In this document: positions 44,377 through 57,611 of the stretch, piece by piece
Position numbering within the stretch: the first letter of the stretch is position 1
Layout: each line of letters opens with the position of its first letter
Origin: Lotus japonicus
Taxonomy: Eukaryota > Streptophyta > Magnoliopsida > Fabales > Fabaceae
Reading direction: 5' to 3'
Assembly (NCBI RefSeq): GCF_012489685.1
Contig: NC_080046.1
Span: 64,743,984-64,807,983, forward strand
Length of the DNA: 64,000 bases
Program-made: the position numbers and the translations under genes
The notes under the pieces: generated by a model
What the model saw: the letters and a program-made list of their open reading frames with translations, nothing else
Told to the model about the DNA's origin: nothing
Database searches by the model: none

Positions 44377-47300
44377 CTATGTTTTGAAAAAACTCAAACG
44401 TTTCCGCTCTATGCTTTGCAACCGGATCAATATTGTACCCGCTGTTTCCCCTTCAACCCACTTTATGGATTCCTCCTCTAATAGTTTTAGTATCTGTAAA
44501 AAATCAAAGACTACTACGTCACAAATTGTCACAACAACAGCCATGCAAATTCAAACATAAATATATAGCAAGTTGAACTTCAAGAAATCAATCAATCTTA
44601 CCACTAGTCTCCTGCGAGACTGTTTGGTTTTTTCTTGATCATTCGCATCAATGATAACCTTGAGGTACTCAAATGCTGATGGAGGAGATAGAGGAACATT
44701 CAAATTACCATTGAAAACAGAAGGAAAATTGAAAAGGTATAAAGAATTTATACTGATTAGTATAGTTCAATTCCAAAACTTACATGGAATGCCAGAAAGA
44801 GAAGAAAGATGACTCTTAAGCAGACGCTTAGCTTCCTTTGCACCATGGTCTTGCAAGTCAAGCACCATTTCTTGGTCCTCTTCAGTGCTGCCAACAAATA
44901 CAACAAAAGAAATATTGTATTATCTATCATACAAAACTTCCCATGCTAGGAAACAAAAAGTGAAGCAACGCAAGTTTTAGAGCAGAAGATATTAACCTAG
45001 TTCCGAGAATCATTCTGCTAGACTCTTCATCTGCATCACGAACCTTTTGGAGAAAAAAATTTCCCTGTCATGGCATACGCCAGTGAAATGACAAAATTTG
45101 ATTAACCAGGATAATTGTAAGTTTGCTAAGTTAAGACTAAACACATATTTTCTGAAATAATGGAAACTAACCCTAGATGCTGAAAGGAGTATCCATTTAT
45201 GATACAGTATTAGTAAAAAAGAGTGAATGAAACATGAACACAGCTACAAGCAGGCAAGGAAAAAAAACGAAAAGAAAACCAGCACTAATAGCACACAAGA
45301 ACCCATTATATCAATGAACTGGAAATTCACAACTTCTAAAAAAAGTCAACGTTTATCGTATCACTAAGAAACTTATTGCCAGGGACAATCTATAAAAACA
45401 ATACCTCAGCTAAGAGTTTTTCTGCTTTAGTCTGATCCCCCTTGGCAAATGCATCAACTGCCTGAAGTGACAAGTGATCCATGAGTGTACTTTATAGTGT
45501 ACAAAGCAAATAACCCCAAACTATTTAAAAATCAAATGTGGGACAAAAATATAACCCCTGTTATGCTGGAAAAAAGAATGCAACATACTGCTTTGTAATA
45601 TTCATTCATTGTCGCTCGATACTCCTTCACAGCTCTACGCAAACTTTGGTACTCCTCCTCGTCCTCCGCATCTGCAATGCGCAGAACTAATATTATACAA
45701 AGTAAAACTCAACTTCAAAGGGAGAAAATAAAAAACAACAACAAAAGCTTTGTCCCACTAAGTGAGGTCGGCTATATGGATCACACTACGCCATTGAGCT
45801 TGATAAAAAAAAACCAGATTTTGAGAGATATTATTGATAATGAGGTCACTTTTACAAATATCTTCAAATGTATTTTTGGTCTCCCTCTATCCCTCTTCAC
45901 AGGACTAAAGACCATATTATCTACCCTTCTTACTAGTGCTGCAGAGGTCTTCTTTGTTCACGTCTATAATACCTAACCGATTTTCCATCAGCTTCTCCAC
46001 GATAGGGATGTATGAAGTACTTGTTCTAATTAAAACAGCAAATATTCAAATAATTGGCAGAGTGAGAGCAGCATGTGAATCAGCTAGTTGTGATAGAGAT
46101 CCAGAGTATAATAGGGTGCGCATGTTATAAATCGGTGAGGAAAGAAGCTACTCTAACTCTTACAGAGAGAATTCTTCCCTTCCAAACTGAATGCACCATC
46201 TCCCTCAATAAATGTCATATAACTCAATAACTGAACGTTTAACAACCAAAAAAATAACTGGAAATCAAGTTTTCTTGAATATCAAAATGACAACCGAGAT
46301 TGAGAATCGGATTTGCCAGGAAAGTGGATGGAAGTACCTTCTACATTTCGAGAGAAGTCCATGTCGATCTTGTACTCTTTCATCGAGTCTTCGGGTGGTT
46401 CAGTAACCACATGTCCATATCTTGAATTCGTATTCACATGATTTACAATTCTTCTTGGAGGTTCCTCGGAATACTCATGATAATTAAATAATGAAGACAG
46501 GACTTCTTTCTGAAGGTCGTGTGTCCCTTTCTGTTGCAGCTCCTCATTACTGTGGATAAAAAGAATATACATAACAACCCAAAGTATGGAATGGAAATGA
46601 ATTGATTATGCCATTAGAGCAAAACACCAATCAAAACAAAAGATAAAGTAGAACTCCCTTATTTTTAAAAGTAAATAAGATAATGTCAGATATAGTAGAT
46701 ATAAACATAAACAAAAAATGAAAGGAAAAAAGAAAAAGAAAAATATACCGTCCGATATTTAAATTCTCAGACTTTCTTTCGGACGAAGGTTCTTCAGATT
46801 TTGGTTTTGTATCTGTAAACTGTGAAAGTACAGTTCGCTTAAAATGCATTCAAGAATCTAGATGACTATCAGAGTGTGAAATTGGAGACATCAAGATATA
46901 ACTTTCAGCATAAAAGGAGATAGTAAAAAACAAAGATAGAGAATACAAAACCATAGCCAACACAAAAAGAACAGGAAGCCAAAAGCTAATTTTTTATTGG
47001 ATAATAATCAAGGGAAAAATAAAAACCAACAATGGACATGGCCTAAACTAAATGAAGAAAAAATTAACGGGGGAAGGGATCAGAAATATATGTTTCACCA
47101 AAAATTATGTCCTCCCTTTGTGAACAATTGGTTACGAAAAATGATTCATGTATATCATTTGACAACATTCAACAGAAAGGCTGGCATGTGGCAAACATCT
47201 TTCAGAACAAAAAGTAACAGAAGTAATCCTAATGCAGCTTCAAGTATCAAATAGGCTGCATTCAAACTAACCTTCCCAGCTGAATCCCCAACAGCTGATC

Positions 47301-49430
47301 TTTCGTCCGCAGCCACAACTGATCGATCAAGCAGTTTCTCCAAGCTCTGGATGATGACAATATATATATTCAACAAAGATCACAAGTGCTATTTTTCAAT
47401 GCCCCACTATGATGTCATGCAATGCAAGTTAGAGATGTAATTACAAAATTGACATTAGGATAATAGGATCCCATGCAAACTAATTATGTATGTGTATTTC
47501 ATTAAGAAAATCAGAAAAGTTGAGGTATCTTATGGACAAACCAGAAAAGGTAAATGAGTTTGAACCCTAAATAAAAGTATATGCCAAGAACCAATTATCC
47601 CAAAAGCTTAAGCTATTGGGTAAGGGCCACATGAATGATCATATTTCAGTATAGATACAATAAAAAGTAAATTTGCAGATCCTCATACAAATCCCAGAGG
47701 GGGGAGATAAGAATTAGAAAACATCAACAATGGCTGCATAAAACAATTATTATGTACCTTCTGCATGTTATACCCGCAAGTATCTGCATGTTTGCAACAA
47801 AACCAGGCAGCTGTTAATACAAACTAAAGAAATAAAGCTAATAATAATATAGTTCAGCTTATGAGTTACTTGTCTCAATAATGAAATTAATTAATAGGAA
47901 GCATTACAAAATGTTGTCAGTTGATTGCATTGTTTAGCACACAGTCAAGCCAGTATACTTGATAACTAATAGTAAGAAATGATAATACAAAGTAAAACCA
48001 GATTTATTAGCATAACGAAAATTGACACCCAAGATAGAAAATATGATGTTAAACAGCTATATAAAATGATATATTCAAGCCCAACATGATTATGATCAAA
48101 ATAACTAAATTTACATTAAAAAATGATGTATCAGTTACAAACAATCAATAAAAAATTTAAAAAATTGATATTAGATTAGTTGAATAAAAAAGACTAGTAG
48201 ATATGAGTTTTCTATAATGAAATGATCAAAAGAGAAGATGACACAAAATATCATAGAAAGGACGTAGAGAGCCAACAAGAAAGTAAGCTCGATATTGCAG
48301 AGATGAAAATATTACAATGGATAAAATGGTCACACAAAACTAGTTAACAATATGAACGAAAAAGATCAGAGAGTAATTTGGGATTTGGCCATTTGGGGTA
48401 GCACTTGTTATAGAAAATATGGTATAATTTTGTTTCAGATTATTTGGGCATGTCTAGAGAAGACCTGTAGAAATACTGGTAGAAACACATGCAAAGAACA
48501 TAGACCAGATGGGAAAATAGCACAGCTAAAGGAAGGAAAAAAAGACTATATAACCCAATAAGAAGAGTTGAATTTGAATGGTTAGTTATTAGACATCCTT
48601 CATGATAGGACATTATAATGCCATTCCATCCATGTATCCAACCCTATCTAGTGGGAAAAAATTCTGATTATTGTTATTGTAGTTGAGATTCTAAACAAAA
48701 AAATTACGGAAATCTCAACAAATGATAGAAGAAAATAGCTTGAATAATGTTTCATCGGCAAAAAGTTCCAGTTATGTAGTTGAGATTATTAAAAAAATTA
48801 AGGAAATCTCAAACATGTGAGAGAAGAAAATAGCTTCATTAATGTTTCAACAGCAAAAAGTTTCGGTTATGTACCCAGAACTTCTCGTATCATATTTCTG
48901 TCAAGCTGAAAGCCCTCTCCAAGCATTTTAAATAAGAAATCTTCCATGTCCTTGTGAAGCTGATCACGCTTGAAAGTATTTGGCTTGCTTTTTTCACGCC
49001 AGATTCCAGTCATCGGGAATTCCTTGGCATCCAACTTAATTGGTTTAGTGACACCATAAGACCCATTTGCCGAGGGCATCGGTCTAACATAATCCTTACC
49101 AATAACCCCTGAGACAGAACCTAATGAAACCGGGCGAGCTTTGTGCCTTGCGTTTTTCCTCTCTTGGCAGGGATTTTCAGAGAAATATCCATCAGATGAT
49201 ACTGAAGTCTCTTCAGCTCTGGAATCTGTCTTGGATGATTGGGTTCCAGAGGTGGAGGAGCTTCCCTGCATTTCATTCAAAATTTCCGCAGCCAAGTCTG
49301 CATTCCGGCTCGCCTTGCAATAGGCAGAAGCTATATCATCCAGAGAAAATGCAGGGTCAAAGGCATCAAGCAAGCACTTCAATGCCTGTTCTTCGTCATA
49401 TGTGAGCACACTTTGCCCAGAGACTTCCAT
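44377..49430 (-). CDS. DUF1771-Smr domain protein (At5g58720-like, PRL1-interacting factor)
   Basis: Eleven coding exons: 48875-49430, 47758-47783, 47272-47346, 46749-46819, 46338-46549, 45589-45671, 45405-45461, 44997-45064, 44784-44887, 44602-44675, 44377-44493. They sum to 480 residues in one frame. The N-terminal part has a CUE/UBA-like helix region (DEEQALKCLLDAFDPAFSLDD, ADLAAEILNEM). The DUF1771 helical part is YQSLRRAVKEYRATMNEYYK with KAEKLLAEGNFFLQKVRDAD. The Smr part is VLDLQDHGAKEAKRLLKSHL with EYLKVIIDANDQ. Smr domains are nuclease-like in other proteins; the plant protein's activity is not established. The second coding exon is only 26 nt. A non-coding first exon ends at 50194, and the 5' UTR intron is 49457-50193. 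Confidence 0.92.
45725..46020 (-). mobile_element. LINE-like 3' fragment in an intron of the Smr gene
   Basis: On the minus strand it ends with gccgacctcacttagtggga followed by a ttgttgttgt tail, a common 3' end of plant L1-like LINEs. It is 5' truncated and non-coding, with ends not exact. Confidence 0.5.
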
Positions 49431-50269
49431 CCCAAATATATTTGAAATTTGAATCACTGTCAGATAAAATAGTGATAAGTTTATCAATTAGTCAAAATTC
49501 ATTGTACCAGGGAATATAATGATGGCATCCTAAACTTATGCATATGCATAAGTTTTTGTTACAGAAAATCAAAGCATTTCTAAAGAATGTGTTACTGTAT
49601 GTGTTTACATCCAATGTTGAATTGCCAATCATAAAAAACAAATTTCAGAAGAACAATTAAAGAAAGTAGACAGAGAAAAAAGAGTGAAGAGAGCATTGCC
49701 TTGGGGGAATGACTCAAGTACTCAAAGTATCAAACAAGACAAATAAAAGGTTAGTGCCATTTCTTCAATGCAAAGAAAACCATAGAGAAAAATTACATAT
49801 GAAACATCAACATATTCATGTTCACACAATCATTTAAAACAAGACAGCAACTCAGAATCAGAATCCTAAACCATGAAAGAAAAACATGTTCCAAAAATTA
49901 AAAATAAAAACAGATAAAGTTAGGAAAAAAACTGCACCTAGATGAGATAACAATGCAATCAAACGGTAACCAGTGAGGCAGTGAAACCAACACGATCTCA
50001 ATAAAAATGGCAAAAGGTGAAAACTTTACGAAAATGGGGAGGTGGGGTATGAAAAAAAGAAAAGACCCAGATGCGATTTTCTCGTTTCGTTGTTACTATG
50101 TAAGTTTCTGAGATTTGAATTCAACAGAATAAAATTTCTCACACAATTTGAACCCATTGGCAATAACTGAAGAGAAGAAGAATGAATACTCACCTGGGCA
50201 TGCGAGAACTGTGGAGGGTGGAATTTGAAGGAGGAGAAGTCCACAAAAGCTGTTATTGCTCTGAGCTAG

Positions 50270-52360
50270 CAATATATATGTGAAGCTGGAAATAGTAATT
50301 GAATGAGAAGAAAAATGAAAAATGAAAAAGCAAAAAATAAAAAAATGAGAATATTTGGCTAAGAATTTTTTGGATATTGATTTTTACTTATTATTGCTAA
50401 ATAAATAATACGTGTAACACTAAACATTGCATAGAGTTTGAGATATCTCACTATCTTCATTTCAGTCACATCATATTATATATTACTATGGTGTAAGTTG
50501 CACCACCTAAGTCATTCATGTACCGTAGTCTTCACCCATTATTATATTATATTATTATTATGTTTATCTTTTCAATATTTCAATATCTATTTAGTTTATT
50601 GGTCTACACTATTGCATGTTGGTTTACACAGATCTTTATTGTTATTGCTAAATTGCTAAATGCACAAATCAATCATATTCAATGAGAATTCTTCCTCAGC
50701 AAGCTTCTCTCAATCAAAAAAAGAGAATTCTTCCTCAGAAAGCTTCTTTTGAGTCATCCCGTCCAAAACAAGCAGCTTGTCTCTAAAGTTTTTCAATTTT
50801 TTTCAGAAGTTAAAAATAAAAAATAAGATCTTTGCAATTAAAAACCAGTGAGACAGGATTTTGTAATCAGTGATGGAATAGATTAATCTAAATAACAAAT
50901 AAATTATTAAAGTTAAGAGTTATCGTTATCGTTATTTGTGTGATTTGTTGATTGAAGAGGGCTACGAATCGCATTATCTAATGTACATTTGAAAGTTTAT
51001 TATATACTTATACATGTGAAAAATTAGGAATGAAATTATGCATATGCCCTCGATTTGTCATCCGCATTTGCATCTTCTCTATTCGATCTAAGGAGGAATC
51101 TCTTCTTCCCCATATTTTTTTTAATTTATTATGAGATTTTTTTTCAAGCTCCCACAACTCTGAAGGATTTTCATTAAAGATTTGAGATTTGTGAAATCTC
51201 ATGGGGTTATGAGTTTAGGGTTTGTTAATTTCATGGAACATCCATATTTAGGGTTTGTAAAGGCTAATTTATAGGGATGGAGTTTCAAGATCTAGAAAAA
51301 AACATCAGAAAGAGAGTGAAACCTGAGAAACTACTGATCGTCGCAGGTGAAAGTCACATCACACGTGGTTGATTCACATATGGCGCTAGAGTTGCAGCTG
51401 GTCGTGAAGGTGCGGCTATTGTAACTGATGAAAGCGCAGCAGTGGGATGGAGGAGGGGCGGCGACGAGAAAGTGAGTGAGTGTGTGAGTGGTTGTGTGTG
51501 TGTGTTGGGGGGGGGGGAGTTGGGGGTGGGTTCGGAAAAAGGAGTATTTCAGTCATTTAATTGAGTTAATATCAACTATTCAATATTTTAATATTAAATC
51601 AACGGTGAATTTGTTCACATGTGTCAACATGTGATGTTTTCAAATGTTCATTAGACAACGCATGTTGTAGAGAATTAGAATCTCTTTCCTTTTTTCTAAG
51701 CATAATAATATTAGTGGTTTGACACAAATTATGAGAGAAAAAATAAAAGGAACTTTGTTGTTTTGTTAGCTTGAAATTCTTTTGAGAGCAACTTAACTTG
51801 TATCCAAACATGCATTAGAATTGGAATGTGGAATGTTTGCATTTTTTGTTCGTAAAGGTATCACTACAATCGATAGTCGAACCTTCGTCTCACGGTCAGA
51901 ACACTAAACGATAGAAGACCGTCAATGAGTTTTAACCATTCATAAGAGTTAAGATTCGAACATTCAACAACACGATTGAGGGACGAATTGTTGAATCACT
52001 ACGTCAATCTACTTGGTTAGGAATGTTTATATTTGAGATTTGACTCTTCTAAAATCATTTTAGAGAGTAAAGTGAGTACTGGGGTCTTCCCTCCTTGTAA
52101 CAAAAAAAAGAGTAAAGTGAGTACCACAACCATTAACAGTAATTACATACTTTGAACAAGACAATAAAATAACATATTTTCACAAAATGTTTTACATTGT
52201 CATTCACGTTTTCAAAATGTGTCCAAACACAATTAATTTGGAATGTTTATGAATTAAGAAGATAGTGTTTTCACGTGGACTGAATTGACATTCAAACACA
52301 CACACTATCATATTAAAAAAACAATATTTAGCAATCTAAAAAATGAAATTGGTTTTTTAA
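50270..52360. other. Intergenic
   Basis: AT-rich, with a (GT)n/(G)n tract at about 51475-51520 and no recognised gene. Confidence 0.5.
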
Positions 52361-52523
52361 GAAAACTATAACTGTTTGATTACACTAATTTAAGACAATT
52401 TTTTATTTTCTTCCCCATCTATCTCAACGACTTCTTTTAAAAGCTAATTAAAACAATTTTTTCAAATGCTCAAACAAACGATTGATTTTTAAAGAAAAAA
52501 AAAAGATTTTAATGGTAATGCAC

Positions 52524-52551
52524 TGTGAGTGTGAGTGTGAGTGTGAGTGTA
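52524..52551. repeat. (GTGTGA)n-type microsatellite
   Basis: Four and a half tandem copies of a gtgtga hexamer, present in unit 1 only. Confidence 0.8.
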
Positions 52552-53035
52552 ATTTTTTCTTATACATACATCCAATGATGAGTTTCCAAATCAGAAAACA
52601 AGTTTTTAATTTAATTAAAATAAAAAGAAATATAAATGCTTTTGAATTTGTGACACTCAATTATTGAATGTCTGTGTAAAATATTTTTACACTGATAGTG
52701 TACAACCATTAAATTAAAAAAAAAATCATAAACAAACTTAGTACTTTGATAAAGATACCAATAAAATTCTCAAATTTTCAAATACACACAATTTACAAAC
52801 ATCAATTAACTACATAATTACTTAATTAGCGACGCACCCAATTCATTAATTTTTTTTTAGTATAAAGGTTCATAATCAAAATCTCATTTCATTTCCCAAT
52901 ATGATAACTTTTTATAAATTTTAATATAAGAATAAGAATATTATATTTCACTAAAAAAATTATATTACAATAAAATTCACAAATAATTTCTTACGCCACG
53001 CAATGTGCGGATTTGTAATCTAGTCATAATACATT

Positions 53036-55220
53036 TTACAAGTGTTGTGAGAGCTCATGGTTGATGGTGGATTTGAGCTCACTGAGAAATGGTTGTGTTC
53101 GATCTAAAGCCATAACTTGTTCCATTAATTCATCATGTTGCACAGTGTTGTAATCTCTGATGTTTTTAAATAGCACAGGTGGGCCAAAATATGGAGAGTC
53201 CAGCCTTGGAAAAGGTTGTTGGCTCAATTTCATTAGTCTCTCATCACACTTTAGCATATTTTCATAGTGTTGACCCAAATCTCCACTAGCGAACTCCAAA
53301 TGATGAATCCTACATGATTATATCATATTTCACATAAGCATTACAATTTATTCACACAATTAGAGAAATTATAAAGCAAAGTTGACCAAATTTTGGAAGG
53401 CTTGTTTAAATCATACAAATTTATCTTAGGTAAATAACCCTAGCTTAAGTAAATCGCCCTAGATTTACTTTTAGTTCATAATACGTTAAATTATTATTGA
53501 ACTACTTCAGATTAGAGCAATTTTAGCGGATACTTACTTATAGTGATTTAGATAACTTTTAAAAGGTGTTAATTAAATATCTATCTTGTACTTTAAAATT
53601 ATTACTTTTAATTCCTATTAAAATATTATTCAATCATAATGCTACACATTACCATAAAAAATAGCATGTTTTCTTTTGATTCATTGGAAACAAAATAGCA
53701 TGTTTTTCTAGTCACAAAAGACTAAAAGTACAAGAATTTTGTATTTTTTAATGATTGCAATAGAAAAATTTATATAGGGTTAAAAATTAAAATTTATTAA
53801 TTTAATTGAGTGCCACTAGTAGGTAATTCTGAATTTTAACCTAAGCATATGTGACAAAAAATTTAAAAATAAACTTAAATGTTTAACAAAGAAAATAAAT
53901 AAAGTTTCAAAAAAAAAACAAAGAAAATAAATACATACCGGTACGTCATAGCATGACCTCCTGTGAAATCATGATCTGATATCTCCCACGTGGTGTGTGT
54001 GCTTTGTGAATTAATCTCCTTATGAAAAATTGGTTGCTCATCAAGCTGGGGATGAAAAAATGAAATTCAAGATCAAATAAATGTATATTGATTATTCTAA
54101 TTAATCAAGAGGAAAAGATCAGGAAAGAAATTAATAAGAATAGGAAGAATAACACACCTCAATTTCAAGGATTTCAGTCTTGTTTTCTTCAATAAAAGCT
54201 CTTATGGCCGAAATTCTATCCCATGGTACTTCAGCTTTGAACTTTTTATTCTTACTGCTATCTAAAATCTCCCATATAAGCTTTCTCCTTGCAAATTGAC
54301 ACTTCACCACCAATTGGTTGACAGTTGTAGGTATAAACTGCATCAAAATTATTTATATTAAATGTGTATTCCTTAATTTAGCTAAAAAATAAATATTTTT
54401 TAAATGAAATTGATTATTGCATGCATACACATTGACATTTATTAACCATATATCATATCTTACATTGTATTTTCCGACATTCAGCAACTTAGCATAAAAG
54501 GTAGCAGGTGCGAACTTGAGCGTTGTTGATGAGTTTTGCTTTTTGGATTTTTGCATCTTACGCCACATTTTCTCTCGTTCTTTCATTGCAGATGTCGTGC
54601 GCTTCAATCCGAGTGGTGGTTTAGGGCACACATTGCGTAGATGTGGCTGTAAAAAAAATTAACCGTTAGTGTATTCATAAAGTAGATGTGGCTGCAAAAA
54701 AAATTTAAAATTAGAAAGAAAAAAAAAACATTTATTATGAAATTAAAAAATATGCACCATTAGAATAACTTTACGCAAAAATTTCAGGTTTTTGCCGCAT
54801 TCGACTCAATTTCTAATAATTTATTTGAATTAACATAAAACAAAATCTCATACAGTCGTCACACATGTTTTTCTCAGTCTCTCCCTCCGTTCTTCTCTTT
54901 TCACTCTGATACATGGAATTAATCCCCCAATTCCTTTCCCCTCCATCCCTCAAATGTGTATCATCATATTTTATTTTATTTTGAACTCGTGTATCATCAT
55001 ATTTTAAATTGATTTCTACATGGATAAAAATTGAAATTATATCGGTTTACACTGACAGTGTCCTTTAATCTAGCTCTAAAGTAATTTACTGCAAGAAACT
55101 GTTTCTTTAAAAAAAATTGTAATCAACTACAAGAAATTAAACAGGTTTAACCTGACTAACCTCTCTCTCGTTCATTGTAGATGATGAGAGCTCCAATCCG
55201 AATGGTGGTTTACTGTTCAT
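53036..55220 (-). CDS. ASG1-like (At4g30780-like) plant protein, copy 1
   Basis: Five exons: 55161-55220, 54464-54646, 54158-54337, 53939-54045 and 53036-53309, 267 residues. Features are MNSKPPFGLELSSSTMNERE, CPKPPLGLKRTTSAMKEREK, LKFAPATFYAKLLNVGKYN, VVKCQFARRKLIWEILD, a Lys-rich turn, TTWEISDHDFTGGHAMTYR and LDSPYFGPPVLFKNIRDYN. The order KC-x-x-A-RRKL-x-WE, DFTGG and DSPYF matches a plant-only family that includes ASG1 and At4g30780, annotated as DNA-binding-like but of unproven function. Copy 1 ends six residues earlier than copy 2 because a CAA codon has become TAA. Its second exon lacks four codons, mostly next to a duplicated splice acceptor. Confidence 0.78.
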
Positions 55221-55747
55221 AATTCCTTCCAATATTTCACTGATTAGTTACAGCTATATATAAGAAATAGTTTTTATTTTATATTTTAAATTCATAGACA
55301 GTTTAACCTAACTAATTCTATCTAATCGTTTCAAAAAATCCTAACTAACAGTTTTATCGTCCCTATCAAAAAGTAAATAATACTATTCTATTACTTCGGC
55401 CTATCAAAAAATCTATTTCACAACATCCGTAAAATAAAAATCTATTAAAATATTACTAGTTTATGTATTTACCTTCCAATTGATATGTACTATATTATTT
55501 CTTTTTATTATCCACTTATTAATTGATTCACATTATCCATTCAGAGGATGTACAAATATCATAATTTGAAATTACCATGAGTTCAAGAAAAAAGGAATTA
55601 CCATAATTATTTTTTTCTATAAAGATTTCCATAATTTTAAAATGTTTATTTTCACTATTGGATTAACTTGAAGGGTTAGGACTCATGATTGAATCTCATT
55701 AGACATGAATCCACAAACACAATCTGTAGAATATTTTAGTTAGTATT

Positions 55748-56470
55748 TTTTTTTTTAAAATGAAACTGAATATTATTAAGGTGCTTCCAAAGAGCACACA
55801 AGATAAGAAAAACACCAAACCATTACATATTGAAGACCCGCACTATGGCCAAACAAATTTTTTGAGAATGAACCTCATTAAAATTTTCCTAGGAAAAACC
55901 CAGTAGGAAAAACCGAAAAAGCCTAACAAGGAAAAAAAATACTCAAAATTCAAAGGGCCAAAATGCTCCGAGACAAAATAATCCCACCAAAGTTCACATC
56001 TTACACAGAGATCCCAAAACTTATAAAAAAAATAGCCAGAGCCAAAGTGCACATCCAGAATTGTTTTACACTAGACCTTCCAAACCCAATGCCACGAAGC
56101 CACCTTGCCTTCCTTACTTGAACGCACAAATCCAAAACACATACACATAGGCACTAAACACTACATGATAACAGACCTTAAATGCCAAATATCTACCACA
56201 GCAGCACATACGAACATATACACTGTCCATACAAACTTGAAACCAACAATTGACCTTGCACATCAACCCAACACTGATGGACCAACTTCACATGCACACA
56301 TAAAACCTTCAATTCAAATGATAACTGCTGCTGCAAATCCACTGTTAACCCAGATCAGAAGCATGCCCACAGCGGATCCAATCTATCCCTCCCTGTTTTA
56401 GCCATGTAATCTGCCAACACATTGGCTTCACGCAAAATATGCCTCACTTCCAGACAATTAACAGCTGCCA
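55748..56470 (-). mobile_element. 5'-truncated L1-like LINE in unit 1
   Basis: A 723-bp insert flanked by the 12-bp duplication ttagttagtatt (55736-55747 and 56471-56482). Unit 2 has the empty site. It begins on the plus strand with a T run, which is the poly(A) tail of a minus-strand element. Its other end encodes the end of an RNase H domain (VRHILREANVLADYMAKTG), then a stop and 3' UTR. Confidence 0.88.
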
Positions 56471-56541
56471 TTAGTTAGTATTATTACATCAAGTTTGAAT
56501 TTGATGATACTTTCTGAGCAGTGATCAAGTATCAAACATTT

Positions 56542-56670
56542 TCATTTGGCTTGAATTGGAACACCACAGGCTGCAGGAGCATGCTTCCCATCCTTGAACA
56601 CAAGGTTTCCTCTGACAAAAGTGTCCAACACTTTTCCGGATAAACTTCGTCCCATATAAGTAGAGAGGTT
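56542..56670 (-). pseudogene. Duplicated last exon of allantoinase
   Basis: A 43-codon exon with intact acceptor and stop ([20 protein letters not shown] to [11 protein letters not shown]). It is over 90% identical to the real last exon at 60612-60740. The exon before it survives only as a small piece near 56795-56818 with its donor deleted, so it cannot make enzyme on its own. Confidence 0.9.
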
Positions 56671-56961
56671 CTGAATACCAAAGTGTCATTTTTTTCAATT
56701 TGTCTAAAAAGTTCAGCAAGAAGAAGCAACCATATAGTAGTTTAAAATGTTGAATATTTATAATTGGAACAATGAAAGTCCTAGACAGAATGACTCCGGG
56801 TGTTAAACTACAATATGTCCCTCAGCTCCTACCACTTGAGCTAATTTACGATGACAGAAAATTATAAATGTTTGATTACACTAATTAAAGACAATTTTTT
56901 TTTAAAATTTTCTTTCCCATCTATCTCAACAACTAAAAGCTAATTAAATCAATTTTTTCAA

Positions 56962-57216
56962 TGGAAAATGCTGTGGGGCACGACCTTGGGGCTCGTGCAC
57001 CACGCACGAAGCATTTTCTGGCGGTTAGAAACCGCCAGAAACCGTAGCTTTTCTTTTTATTTTGACAGTTGTAATTTTGTGGCGGTTTTGAACCGCCAGA
57101 AATAGTAGGTTTGCTTTTTTTTTTGGCAGTTGTAATTTTGTGGCGGTTTAAAACCGCCACAAAATTACTCTCGTGCATTCTTCGTACGTGCACTCTCGTA
57201 CTATATAGCATTGCTC
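56962..57216. mobile_element. MITE with three GGCGGTTT hairpins, in unit 2
   Basis: A 255-bp insert between 8-bp duplications tttttcaa (56954-56961 and 57217-57224). Unit 1 keeps the uninterrupted site. The ends are weak inverted matches (aatgct at both). Inside are three tandem palindromes of the type ggcggttt-n-aaccgcc at about 57018-57035, 57080-57100 and 57141-57160. Confidence 0.82.
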
Positions 57217-57274
57217 TTTTTCAAATGCTCAAACATTGATTTTTAAAGAAAAAAAATCACAAACAAATACCTTT

Positions 57275-57406
57275 GGGGGGGCAGGGTAGCTCACTTGGTG
57301 AGCTAAGGGAATGAAGAGATTTGCAGGGTGAAGGGTCAGGGTTCGAATCCTCGTGAAGAAACTAATTTACTAACAATTAACAACTAACATTGGCCTATAA
57401 AAAAAG
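57275..57406 (+). mobile_element. tRNA-derived SINE, full copy
   Basis: 132 bp. Box A tagctcacttggtgag, box B ggttcgaatcc, body actaatttactaacaatt and an A-rich end. Exact 15-bp target duplication caaacaaataccttt at 57260-57274 and 57407-57421. The same family as the shortened copy at 10973-11083. Confidence 0.92.
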
Positions 57407-57611
57407 CAAACAAATACCTTTGATAAAGATACCAATAAAATTCTTAAATTTTCAAATACACACTACTTACAAACATCAATTAACTACATAATTACTTAAT
57501 TAGTGACGCACCCAATTCATTAATTGAGTAAAGGTTCATAATCAAAATCTCATTTCCCTTCCCAATTTTTTTTTGTTGCTTCCCAATATGGTAACTTTTT
57601 ATAAGAATATT

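Larger units (their letters stand above)
52365..56818. repeat. Tandem segmental duplication, unit 1
   Basis: It aligns in order with unit 2 (about 56862-60985): flank, ASG1-like gene, spacer, last exon of allantoinase, partial preceding exon. Unit 1 starts near gtttgattacactaattt and breaks off in the partial allantoinase exon at about 56818. It carries its own LINE insertion and lacks the SINE and MITE of unit 2. Confidence 0.9.

Noticed and set aside
46997..47254. 85-codon plus-strand frame in the Smr gene
   Set aside because: Lies in an intron on the opposite strand, with no similarity or start context.
57290..57345. tRNA gene
   Set aside because: It has boxes A and B but no cloverleaf arms or acceptor stem, and has a SINE tail with target duplication.
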